Source: Patella vulgata (lineage: Eukaryota; Mollusca; Gastropoda; Patellidae). From it: a stretch of DNA of 64,000 bases. The translations under genes and the position numbers were made by a program. This document shows positions 1 through 11,900 of this stretch, in pieces. Position 1 is the first letter of the stretch, and every line of letters begins with the position of its first letter. The notes below the pieces were generated by a model, which was not told the DNA's origin, ran no database searches, and saw only the letters and a program-made list of their open reading frames with translations. The stretch spans positions 59,220,702-59,284,701 of the forward strand of contig NC_065881.2 of assembly GCF_932274485.2 (NCBI RefSeq), in the 5' to 3' direction.

Positions 1-335
1 AGGAACTAATTTGTTGATGATAACTGTGTCTTCATTGCGAATCCACGACTCAGTTGCAATAAATAAATCCACATCATTATCAACAACATATTCATTCAGT
101 GCATCAGTTTTATTTCGGACAGACCTGGTATTCAATATACATAAACTAAACTTTTCAGAATTTTTCTCATTTTTCACTTTCTTTGTTGGAGCACTTAGGG
201 TCAGATCAATTAAGTTATCAAAATTAACACTTTGGTTGGTCTTGACAATAGGAACTCTTTCACTAATGACTGTCTTAATTGATCTTTATTTATTCTTGCC
301 AGCTCTACATCCCCTCGGTCTTAATTGACTTGACA
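1..335 (-). mobile_element. LINE (non-LTR retrotransposon), start of endonuclease domain, cut by window edge
   Basis: On the minus strand this reads as the linker and start of an APE-type endonuclease: a basic RGCRAGKNK stretch, then LCILNTRSVRNKTDALNEYV, then DVDLFIATESW. The pattern N-x-RS-x-RNKTD followed by D-[IV]-D-[LI]-x-x-x-TE-[ST]-W is the first block of LINE endonucleases of the CR1/L2/RTE kind. A stop codon separates the RGCRAGKNK stretch from the rest, so this copy is probably dead. The reverse transcriptase would lie left of the window. The clade is not resolved. Nothing else is recognised between here and 600. Confidence 0.7.
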
Positions 336-803
336 AGAACAATGGTTGTGTTGACGAGTATATCATGTCACTGTAGCAAATCTTGATCCATGAAGAATTT
401 TATTTCACAATAAAGTGAATATGAATAATAAAAGTTACCAAAACTACCGTATGAATTAATCTTTTTCTGAATTTTTTTCGCGAAAGTTGTTTCTTGTACC
501 GTGATACAGCACCAGTCCAAAAAACACATAAATCCAAATCCTTGTTCACAACAATAATTAGCAAAAACACAGAGCAACATAAAACATGTGCTGCCCTTAG
601 GGCGATCTTTCTGAAATTTATATGCATTATTTAGATGACTGAAACGAAGAAGCCTATTGAATTTCAGCTGTTTCCGTTTATTACATCTCGGGTTATGTCC
701 CTTGTTTCACTTTATTGATCCTTGTGAACGCTCAAACATCAAAAGTTATCATTCGATCTTTCTGAAAATTATATGCATTATTTAGAATACTGAAACGAAG
801 AAT

Positions 804-1630
804 CCTATTGAATTTCAGCAATTTCCGTTTATTACGTCTAGAGTTATGGCCCTTGTTTCTCTTTATTGATCCTTGTGAATGCTTTAACGCCAAAGTTATC
901 ACCCGATCTTTGTGAAATTTATATGCATGATTTAAACTAGTGAAAAGAAAAAGTCTATTGAATTTCAGCTATTTACAATAATTACTGCTAGAGTTATTGC
1001 CTTTGTTTCACTTTGTTAAACCTTGTTAATGCTTGATTGATGAAAGTTATCATCCGATATGTATGAAATATATTTGCATCATTTAAATTTGTTAAACAGG
1101 TCTATTGAATTTCAGCAATTTCCGTCAATAATTTCTAGAGTTATGGCGATTGTGAACGTTTGAATGACAAAAATGATCATGTGATCTGTATGAAATTTAT
1201 ATGCATTATTTAAATTAGTAAAACGAAAAAGCCTGTCAAATTTCAACAATATCTGTAGATTACTTCCAGAGTTGAGACCCTTGTTTCAGTTTGTAGAACC
1301 TTGTAAACCCTCAAACGACAAAATTTATAATCTGATCTGTATGGAATTGTCTTGTAAAGACCCACAATTACCTACAAAGGAATATATATGCGACAACCCT
1401 TGTTGACCGCTCGGACGATTTAGCTGCTGTGGGCGTATGTTTTGTTGCCTGGCAACCTATCTTTTTAAATCTGAAACTATATAATGAAAGTTGTCTGGCA
1501 AAACTTTGCAACATTATAAAGTCAATATTGATAACATTACACAACCCCCAAACCATTACATGACATCCGTTCCAGAGTTATGCCCCTGTACAGAAAGCCT
1601 TGTGAACCCGATAGTGGCTGAAATTTTTAG
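804..1630 (+). repeat. 827-bp direct duplication, copy 1
   Basis: Copy 1 starts at CCTATTGAATTTCAGCAATT (804) and ends at GGCTGAAATTTTTAG (1630), where copy 2 begins with the same start sequence. Only a few single-base differences from copy 2 are visible. Confidence 0.9.
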
Positions 1631-2457
1631 CCTATTGAATTTCAGCAATTTCCGTTTATTACGTCTAGAGTTATGGCCCTTGTTTCTCTTTATTGATCCT
1701 TGTGAATGCTTTAACGCCAAAGTTATCACCCGATCTTTGTGAAATTTATATGCATGATTTAAACTAGTGAAAAGAAAAAGTCTATTGAATTTCAGCTATT
1801 TACAATAATTACTGCTAGAGTTATTGCCTTTGTTTCACTTTGTTAAACCTTGTTAATGCTTGATTGATGAAAGTTATCATCCGATATGTATGAAATTTAT
1901 TTGCATCATTTAAATTTGTTAAACAGGTCTATTGAATTTCAGCAATTTCCGTCAATAATTTCTAGAGTTATGGCGATTGTGAACGTTTGAATGACAAAAA
2001 TGATCATGTGATCTGTATGAAATTTATATGCATTATTTAAATTAGTAAAACGAAAAAGCCTGTCAAATTTCAACAATATCTGTAGATTACTTCCAGAGTT
2101 GAGACCCTTGTTTCAGTTTGTAGAACCTTGTAAACCCTCAAACGACAAAATTTATAATCTGAACTGTATGGAATTGTCTTGTAAAGACCCACAATTACCT
2201 ACAAAGGAATATATATGCGACAACCCTTGTTGACCGCTCGGACGATGTAGCTGCTGTGGGCGTATGTTTTGTTGCCTGGCAACCTATCTTTTTAAATCTG
2301 AAACTATATAATGAAAGTTGTCTGGCAAAACTTTGCAACATTATAAAGTCAATATTGATAACATTACACAACCCCCAAACCATTACATGACATCCGTTCC
2401 AGAGTTATGCCCCTGTACAGAAAGCCTTGTGAACCCGATAGTGGCTGAAATTTTTAG
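1631..2457 (+). repeat. 827-bp direct duplication, copy 2
   Basis: Repeats 804-1630 almost base for base and ends at the same GGCTGAAATTTTTAG, after which the sequence becomes unique (CCAATGG). The sharp edges and near identity point to a recent tandem event. Confidence 0.9.
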
Positions 2458-2913
2458 CCAATGGTTTTGGGAAAAAAATATCCTGACGCTGGCGAATATA
2501 CGCACCATTTACACATTATTTGTGTCATCAAACACGATATCACGAACCCCAGGTTTACATCACAAGTTAAATAGGCTTGTTTATGAAGATAATAAAGGTC
2601 ACCATGATTATCATAAATATAAACCATTGTGGATAAGACCGGGTTTAAAGGTACGTTGTTTGTTTGTTTTTTATAAGTGAGACGTAGAACACGTTGAAGG
2701 CCCTTTACCGGTTTACCATTCACCCACCATGGGTTATTATTAGATATTATAGCTAGATCGATGAACTTTTAATCTGAATAAATTACATAAATTTACAAAC
2801 ACATTAAATTAAGTCGACACTTTTTATTATATTTAGAAGCATATACACAATCTCCTGAAGTTATACATACATAAACGTTATCAATAGAATGCGTCGTGGT
2901 GGGAAATTTCAAT
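2458..2913 (+). promoter_or_regulatory. Unique sequence 5' of STRA6; probable 5' flank/UTR
   Basis: About 450 bases of non-repeated AT-rich DNA between the satellite array and the inferred first coding exon of STRA6. No TATA box or response element can be called with confidence. An out-of-frame ATG at 2889 precedes the proposed start at 2914 and could act as a short upstream reading frame. Confidence 0.3.
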
Positions 2914-2936
2914 ATGGCACCAATAAACATGATCAG
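2914..2936 (+). CDS. STRA6: STRA6 exon 1 (inferred start exon)
   Basis: ATG in a good context (A at -3, G at +4) encodes MAPINMI and ends with AG before GTAAGA. The two leftover bases join the single A that opens exon 2 to give an Arg codon, so the phase fits. It is chosen on phase and donor alone; there is no homology in these eight residues. Confidence 0.45.
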
Positions 2937-5900
2937 GTAAGATTATTCTCTTATATTGCTTTCTATAGAATTGGTAAATTAGAGAAGCCAAAAGAAACGT
3001 ATTCTATGACCTATTAATTTAGAATTTATGTTCGATGTAAGAAATATATTAACACAAATATATTAATTATAACCTACGGTGCTTATATTTTCTCCTTTAT
3101 CCTTAACTTGTCCTATCTTGACTGCTCTGAAGTTCAGGTTGAACAGGGATTCCTTCACTCATCTGCTGTACTTTCAATAATGAGTTAATTTGATTTTAAA
3201 TAAATGTCATGTCAGAGTAATAGTCTGAACTAGGCTAGAGATTGAGGTCGACGTGTATTTAATCATAGAGGCCATACGGTGGACGTGCTCACAGAACATT
3301 GACCCTTTACGAGTCTACTGTGAATCCCGTCAATGGCTGAGATAACCATCGACACGTTTCATGTCCAGTGTGGTAGCATAGGATTTTTTCGGAATATATT
3401 TAAAGGAGACTTAATCGTTAGGATAATAGACTTTTTTTTATGTGGTCGAATATTTTACAGACGATGTGATTTACAGCTAGGAGCTTTCTTCTAAAAGGGA
3501 GGGGGTGGCCGAATGGTAAGCGCGTGTGAGTTGTATCGTAAGGTCTGTCATTGAGTCAACTGGCGTGGTTTCCATTCCCCGGTTGTACGCGACAAGGAGT
3601 AGGGTCGCCTGTCCAACCTCGTGGGTTTTCTCCCGGTCCTCCGGTTTCCTGCCACTGCTAAAGACCCCTACGCGCAACTGAATTAATGAAATAAAATTGA
3701 ACCATGGTTAGTCCCGAAATGACCGAGTTTGTGTCTAGTGGACGTTACCCCCCCCCCCTCCCTCTCTTCCTACTGTTGATCACGGACGTCGATGGCAGAG
3801 ATAACAATCGACAAGTTTCAAGTCCGGTGTGGTAACAAAGGATTGTTTCGGAATATATTTAAAAGAGACTTAATCGTTAGGATAATAGACTTATTATACG
3901 CCCTTTAGAGGTCACAATTTTCTTCTGATTTTGATGAAACTTAATAAAAGTTAAAAACCTGCAGATCTTGGTTCCTTTCGATATTCGCGCATATCGGATT
4001 GTAACTTCCTGAATTATGGCTCCTGATTGTACGAAAAATCGCGTTTTTAGCTTGCGGTCCATCTAGAGGTCACAATTATTATCCGATTTAAAAAAAAACG
4101 TTTGAATATATCACCTTTACACCCTAAGGTTGGTTGAGTTCGAATTTCGTGAAAATCGGACCAAAACTGACAGACAAAATGGCCACCCCTCGTACTCAAA
4201 TAACGTAAAAATATGATATATATCAAGGTTGTGGACAATTTTCTTCTGATTTTGATGAAACTTGAAATATAAGTTTATGACCCAAAGATCTTGGTTCCTA
4301 TCGATATTTGCGCATATCGGATCGTAACTTCCTGAATTATGGCCCCTGATTGTACGAAAAATTGCTTTTTGTTTAGCTTGTTCTCTATTCATCTCTTGCA
4401 AAATGTGGGCGTATCCTGAATTTCAGCCGCTGGTTTTTTATCTAGTAGAATATTTTCCAGTAGAGACGATGTGATCTACAGGGGAGCTTTCTTCTAAAAG
4501 GGTGGTGTGAGGTGGCGCGTGCACGCTGTATCATAAGGTCTGTATATATTTAAAAAATATTTAATGGCCGCTTTGAAGGCAGGCCACTAATATTAATGGC
4601 GGTCAGACTACCTTTATGATTTTGACGATTGAGAATAACCTCCCCCACCCCCTTAATGCTCTAGAAATGTTGCATTATCAGTTATCACTGTCACGAAATG
4701 GACTCTTAACATTGAACTAATCAGCCGTTATTTCGTCGCATCTTGATTACATTGTTAATGATGATAATTATTTTCATGGTTCGCATATATTGTTATCAAA
4801 ATCCAGTAATAGAAAACAGAAATGCTTGAAAATTAATTCAACTACTTTATCTAGTGTCTAAGTATTTTTAAATCGGTCATTAAGAAGTTTATGCTTTATT
4901 TAAAAGTTTAATTTAATTCTATTGATTTTTTATTATTTATTTTTTTCATTGTTTTATCTTTATTGTGTCGTGCTTTGAGCATAAACTTAGTTTGTGGATA
5001 CAGCGCATTATAAATATGCACATTATTTATTTATATTTCTATTAATTCTTATACTTTTTTGTTAATTGAATTTATTTTATTTTATTAAATATTTTTTAAA
5101 TATGGCCTTTCACTAGGAGCATATTATTTTCCAAAGAAATTATTTTCCTATGTACATTAATTTAATATCAATATATAGGCAGTATAATACTTGTAAAATA
5201 TATAGCTCACGATAGATTATTCCCTGAAAATTCTAATGAATTATGTTAGATATAGCGAGTTGAACATAATTTATTTTTAATATTATTTCAATGAATAATT
5301 CTAATCGATTTATGCAAAGTGATACCCTTTACTTATTGAACCGGAATCCTATTTTTTGATTTATTCTAGATTAATTGACTTTACCCACAATAATAAAAGT
5401 AAATATGAAGTACCAGATTTAGCATGTTATCCAACAATAAGTTTAAAAGAATTTACGCATTTTTCTGTTGGTCCTGCGGTAAGTTTCTTTTCCTTTTTGT
5501 CATTTGTTGTTTTTTTTTGTGGTTGGGGTGGGAATATGTTAGGTAATATTTCCACTATATGTATATCGCACACAAATGAGAAATTTCCATCATCATTTAG
5601 TTTGGTTTTGGTGGAACCGATACTGGTGTCATGCTTTTACTGGTGGTATATCGGGCCCTATATTAAAACCTCTCACATTTTTGATCAAATTTCAAATAAT
5701 ATTGCAACTTAGCACTGTACCATACACGGGAATCTTCTGGACAGAGTTAAATACGTTGTATGATACACATTTATGAATTATATTGTGTTATATATTCTAG
5801 CTTTTGATAGTTTTATTTCTAAGTGTTTTTGAAAGGAGAAAGAATGGCCGAGGCATCAAGTGGTACAGTGGAAGACCAGGACTATTAGTGTAAGCAATCG

Positions 5901-8900
5901 TTAAATTAAGCAGTCATGAACAAATCTCGTTTACAGAAAGAGAGATAAAGACATGCCATTTTTAAGACAAAATTTTTGCCCCCCTCCCCCCAATAAAGCT
6001 AAAAATCTTTAATGTGCGGGGGCATTATGGGGGTCAAAATTTCAAAATTTTCGCAAACCCGGGGGTGGGGGTGGGGGAGATGGAAGACCCACGCGGAACC
6101 CCCCACCTATCTTGGCCCCACAGTTGTAAAACCTTAAAAAATGGGCTGGAAAAAAAATATTTCTATAATGACTAGAGTATATTAAGTTAGCTAAACATTT
6201 AAGTCAAAATCGAAACTAAGATTAAATTTAATTGTTTTGATTTTGTTCCATCAAGAATGGAAACTTTATATTGACTTAAATCGATAAGTTTATTGTATTT
6301 CGAGGCATCTCCTGAAAGAAACCATAAGGAATCTTTAGTTCCAAACATATGGTGAAATTGTTTGCTGCTGGGGTGTTTAATCTTAATTTTGTATTTATGT
6401 ATAGCCCAGTAAATCTATTAGACGGAGACGAAGATAGAATGGCTTATGCTGCTGCTTTTGGTTCAACAGCCACTAACTGTTTGACCTTAATTCAAGGTCA
6501 TTTTATACCACCGGATTGTCCAATGTGGTTTAAAAGTAATTTAATTGTTTATTATTAGAGTGCTTGAATTCTAGTCTTATATGGAAAAAAATGTATATTA
6601 TTGAGTATTGAAATGAAAGCATTTTAATTTTCTTTCTTGTCGGGAAATAAATCATGCACCGTCATGAAACGGTTTTTTTTTGGTTCTGTATTAACTGACG
6701 CTCGTTTTGGGATATTAACTGCTTTCTATAATAATGATTTGAATTTCACAGAAATAGTTTATTATAATATATACAGACATGAGCTAAACAACCATTATTA
6801 TTGATGTCGGCTTGCAGCTATACCCGTATAAAAATGTTGTTGTTTTTTTTGTTTTTTTTGTTTTATACTTTCCACTTAGTTTTGGAAACACTTCACAGAA
6901 ATGAAATAGCCCATTTAATCTCTAATACATTATTTATACAAAATGTATATAAAAATAAACACTCTTTATATATGACTTGCTCAATGTCATTATAATGTAG
7001 TTTTATTTCGGGTGTGCCAGAGAAATAAAGACTCCGTGTAACTGTCAAATAAAGAAAATTAAGAAAACAGAAATGGAACTTGTAATCTATATTGTGGAGT
7101 AGCTATATGCGGGTATAAAAGAAAACCTTTTCCATTTTTTCACTTTCAGTATTTTATGCAATGTTAGCAGTAATAGAGATGGGAGTGGATTACTATCCAT
7201 TTTTTGCATGTCTCTCAAAGAAACACAGTGTAATAGACTCCCTGATTGGGCTTGCATATAGTGTCATGTGGTACGTGTATTTTCGGGCGTATGTTTTGAT
7301 CTTTTTCATAATAATTCGGTCTTTCTAATATTATGATGTTATTAGCCCGGAGACCATGTGTTTAGTGGACTTTAAACACCATTCTCTCTATACATATACT
7401 GAATATACTCATGGCTACTAAATTTAAGTATTTTCGCATACAAAAGACCATGCTTTAAAGCGATAATTGCATATTTTCTGAGAGAGAGAGAGAGAGAGAG
7501 AGGGGTCTTTAGCAGTCGGAGGAAACTGGAGGACCCGGAGAAAACCCACGAGGTTGGGCCTACTCCCTGTCACGTACAACCGGGGAATCGAAACCACGCC
7601 AGCTGACTCAATGACAGACCTTATGATACAGCGCGCGTGTTAACCATTCGGCCATTCACCCCCTATTACTTAAAAAAAATGCAATTATCGCTTTATACGG
7701 TGCTTACATTTTTCCTATTTTGAAATAAATGTATTGTTATAAATTATTCCACTGACTGCCATTTCAAAGCCACTAATCGTCATTTGTATTTCTAACGTTA
7801 AAATGTATTCAAGTTTTTTTTTTAACATTTGAACACGAAATTTTCAATTCATCATATCTTTGTAAATACAGCGACTCAACATTCACAATGCAAGGTATTA
7901 AAAATCCCCCCAAATGACGATCGGGGGCCAATAACCATATTATAATTCTGTACGGGATCAGACATAAATTGAATTGCTTATGCTCTTTTGATTATTGAAA
8001 GTCGAATGTTACTATTATTTTGGGGCATTTACAGGTTTTTGGTTAATCTTGCTCATGTATTTGAATGTTCTGGTGATACTACAAAATGGGTAAGTTTAAA
8101 AAATTGTATGACAGATTTACGCTTTAATTTCTCCCTGTTTTGGTATTACATTTTTAAATTTAGAAGGACTTTGCTTGTAACTCTAGTGTTGGCTGTCCTT
8201 CAACTCTTTTGGTCCCATTTTATCCAACGTCAGGACTGTCGCACTTAACTATATCCTCTTATCTAATTTTATTTGGGGGAAAAAAAACCCCCAAAAAACA
8301 ACAACCCCGAAACAATCATAATCTAGGGTTATCAATAAACTTTGACTTACACGTGGAGGCTTCGTGCATAAAAAAAACCCTTACTCATCTTTATGAGAAG
8401 TAATATACAAACAATTTGCTTAACGGTGCGTTATGAAAGATAAGATTAAGAGTTGTCAGTTCTTACTATAATAGTTAAAAACTAGGTAATATAAAGGGGA
8501 TACGCTGAAAATTTCAGTCAAATTGCTCCACTCTGAACCGAATTATTAGCGATTGAATTTTAGGCCTAGCCTCGATCATCATTACTAAAGTCGACAAAAA
8601 CATAGTCCCGGCTATCCATTTCTGGATTAAATTATGAATGAGCGTTGAACAGCAGAACGGATTCAAATCTAATGAAAGTCCGACACATAAGATGCCATCG
8701 AGAGTTGATTACGGTATTTTCATGTTAATGAATGTCTAATTAATAGTTTATATAACATTTCACGCCTAAAAAAAGATCTACAATAGGCAGATATAGTTCT
8801 TGCATAATGTATGTTTAAAGGGGCATTAGGTAAGATTAGATAATGAGCTGACAGTTCTCGCTTGCATGCCCCCAGCTGGAAATATCTAGGTGATCCCTAG

Positions 8901-11900
8901 CAGAAAATTTCACGGGGCCCTTACATCAACAGTGAAAAGGCAATGGGCATGTCAGTATTGTAGATACATGTAGATAGATTTATTTGGTACAGACATAATA
9001 AATGACATATTTATATATTTACTAGCAGGATACCCGGCTTCGCTCGGGGGTCATAACTCCGAAACCGTTAGTGGTAGACTAACGCCACCTGGCCTATGTT
9101 ACTCCCCGGTCCGAGCTACCCATATACCCAAAATTTCAGACTCGGGGCAGACCTAGTGTAGCCGCCAACCCCGAACAGACCGGCTTCGCTCGGGGGTCAT
9201 AACTCCGAAACCGGAAGTGGTGGACTAACGCCACCTGGCCTATGTTACTCCCCGGTCTGAGCTACCCCTATACCCCAAATTTCAGAGTCGGGCCAGACCT
9301 TGTGTAGCCGCCAACCCCGAACAGACAGACAGACAGATACCCGGCTTCGCTCGGGGGTCTAACTCCGAAACCGGAAGTGGTAGACTAACGCCACCTGGCC
9401 TATGTTACTCCCCGGTCCGAGCTACCCCTATACCCCAAATTCCAGACTCGGGGCAGACCTAGCGTAGCCGCCAACCCCGAACAGACAGACAGACAGACAG
9501 GCAGACAGGCAGACAGGCAGACAGACAGACAGACAAACGACAGTCACAAATATATATATAGATAGATAGATGGTACAAAATTGGTTCTAAAACTAATTTT
9601 TTTTTAATTTTTTTTTTTTTTTTTTTTGGGGGGGGGGGGGGGGTAATATTGGGGGCACCACACACACACACACATCCAATCCGACCCTGGTTGCCGGGGG
9701 CACCACACACACACACACATCCAATCCGACCCTGGTTGCCATGTTAACTTAAATGCGTTAACATCTACATTATCATCCGATTGGAACGAAACCTTGTGCT
9801 GTGATTTTATATCCATGAGATCTCTGATAAATTCGAAATTAACTAATTCGAAATTAACTAAAATCGTCTTCATGTATATATCGTATTTATTTTTGAACAT
9901 CAAATTATTTCTTAGAATTATGTTTCTAATTGTGTTAATATTATTGGTTTCAGGTATTTCGTGGTCAACCCATTGTCATACAGTTGCCTGTTTTAATGTG
10001 TCTGATGTATTTAATCAGCGTGTTCTTCTCCAGATTTTTGACGACTGGTTTAAAGTTTCTTGTAAAAATATTCACTGGCCAGGTAAAAATAATTGACGCT
10101 TTTGTACCTAGATGATTTTAAAATTGGGGTATACTTAGTATTCACATACTTTCCATCCTTCCATCCTTGAATGTCTTGTCGTCCGGAACACGGTAGATGT
10201 ACACTCCCGTCTTCATTTAATTTCGGTATATGTACAACAAAATCCGGAAGTAAACGGTTGAGCCCTGATGGCACTTGAGATTATGAGCACAAACTCTGGT
10301 ATGGGTCATCACTTATATTATTACATATAACTGGTTTCATATAATTATGTTTGGGACTCCTGTATAGTTTATCTCCGATATAATATGACGTATATTGTCC
10401 CCACAGCCCGGCGTCTGTATGCAATTTATTGTGAACATGCTACAGATCAGAGGTCAATTCGGGGGTCATTTGCCACATACATGCGTACCACAATTATCAA
10501 GCGATTTCCATGAAACTTACACATTATGATAACATCAATAATATTTCAGAGTAGGCAAAATTTCGTTTTTTGAGATATCAGGTTACTACAGATTTCATGT
10601 GGCACGGCTGCAGACCACGACCGATTTCCACGAAACTTACTGATTATAATCACATTAATAATATCTCCGAGATATCAGGTTACCAAATAATTCACGTGGC
10701 ATGGCTGCAGGCAGCAATAATTAGATCAGGGGCACAGGGCTAAAATCAAGGATCAGTTTGATGTACTCTTTCATTTAAAGTTACTTTTGACTGGTACCTC
10801 GAATGTATGAGTATAACCCATTTTGCCCCCCCCCCCCTTCGGCTTTGGGGTGTCAGTTTGGGTCTTTCCCGGGGCCCAATATTCTGTTATGGGCAAATTC
10901 GTACAGATAAAATTAATAATATTGCAATGTAGCCAAATTTACTGCCACTTCCGGTCAGACCGCAATAATCAGCCGAATTCCATGTAACTTACAGATCATG
11001 ACAACGTTAGCAATATCGCAAAGTAGCCAAAATTTCGGCCACTTCCAGTTAGCGGTTTTGGAGATATCAAGTTAGCACACAATTCATGTGGCAGGACTGC
11101 AGACCGCAATAATCAACCGATTACCATGTAACTTACAGATCATGGTAATATTAATAATATCGCAATGTAGCCAAAATTTCGGTCACTTCCAGTTAGCGGT
11201 TTTCGAGATATCAGGTTACCATATATTTCATATTATGGCACGATTGCAGACCGCAATTGCGATCTGTAGTCAAGCCACATGAAATGTTTGGTAACCCCAT
11301 ATCTCTCGAAACTGAAAGGGGCCGAAAGTTTGGCTACTCTGAGATCTTATTAATGTTATTATTATCCGTAAGTTTCATTGAAATCGGTTGGTAATTAAGG
11401 TCTGTAGCCGTAAGGCTATTTTGAAATTCGTGCTTACCACATGAAGTAATTAGCCACACCATTTGCAAGTATCGTCCTTTGGGTCGTAAGAAAGAACCCT
11501 ATAGCAAATCAGATCGATTGCAAATAGCGCAATAGATCTCCCAACGTAGTTAAAACTCAGGAGTGCTTTTGATCATTGGTGCATAAGAAAATGTGAATTT
11601 TCGTTTATCAAAATCCGATCTACACTTTAACTTTTAAAGTCTGGTGAACGCGATATATGGTAAAGTTTTCGATGCAATCGAAAAATCTTAGACAATTTTT
11701 GTACGTACTAAAAACGCATATTGATAAAGCAAATTATTTCAAGTAATTATGATGATTGGCCATTGCTTATACGGATTAATTATGGAATTTCAGTTAATGG
11801 ACACGACCCAAACTATATCAAATGAACAGTTATTAAAAGCCACAGACACGCAGGTTTGTAATATGTTTAATTTATTGATCTTGGTAATCAAATCAAATCA

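Larger units (their letters stand above)
600..2457. repeat. Tandem array of ~150-bp degenerate units
   Basis: Units begin with [CT]GATCT[TG]T[CGA]TGAAA at about 603, 753, 904, 1055, 1180 and 1332. Each carries TATTGAATTTCAGC and GAGTTATGGCCCTTGTTTC. Spacing is 125-152 bp. No protein signal is convincing; the short reading frames inside are shared by both halves of the array because the DNA is duplicated. Confidence 0.85.

Noticed and set aside
1368-2383. Nearly identical 62-codon frames at 1368-1556 and 2195-2383 (minus), and their plus-strand counterparts
   Set aside because: They are the same satellite DNA seen twice in the 827-bp duplication, with no protein family pattern.
2458-2913. Retinoic-acid response element upstream of STRA6
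   Set aside because: A single AGGTCA half-site occurs near 2595, but I saw no properly spaced pair, so no call is made.
3477-3677. Minus-strand 66-codon frame
   Set aside because: Lies entirely in SINE B and recurs in other SINE B copies (for example 52339-52545), as expected of repeat DNA.
5374-5712. Longer open frame running through STRA6 exon 2 past 5478
   Set aside because: It crosses a strong GTAAGT donor into a T-rich intron. Exon 3 in the same phase restores STRA6 homology.
9459-9903. Cys/Pro-rich minus-strand frames
   Set aside because: Translations of (CA)n, (CAGA)n and T/G runs.
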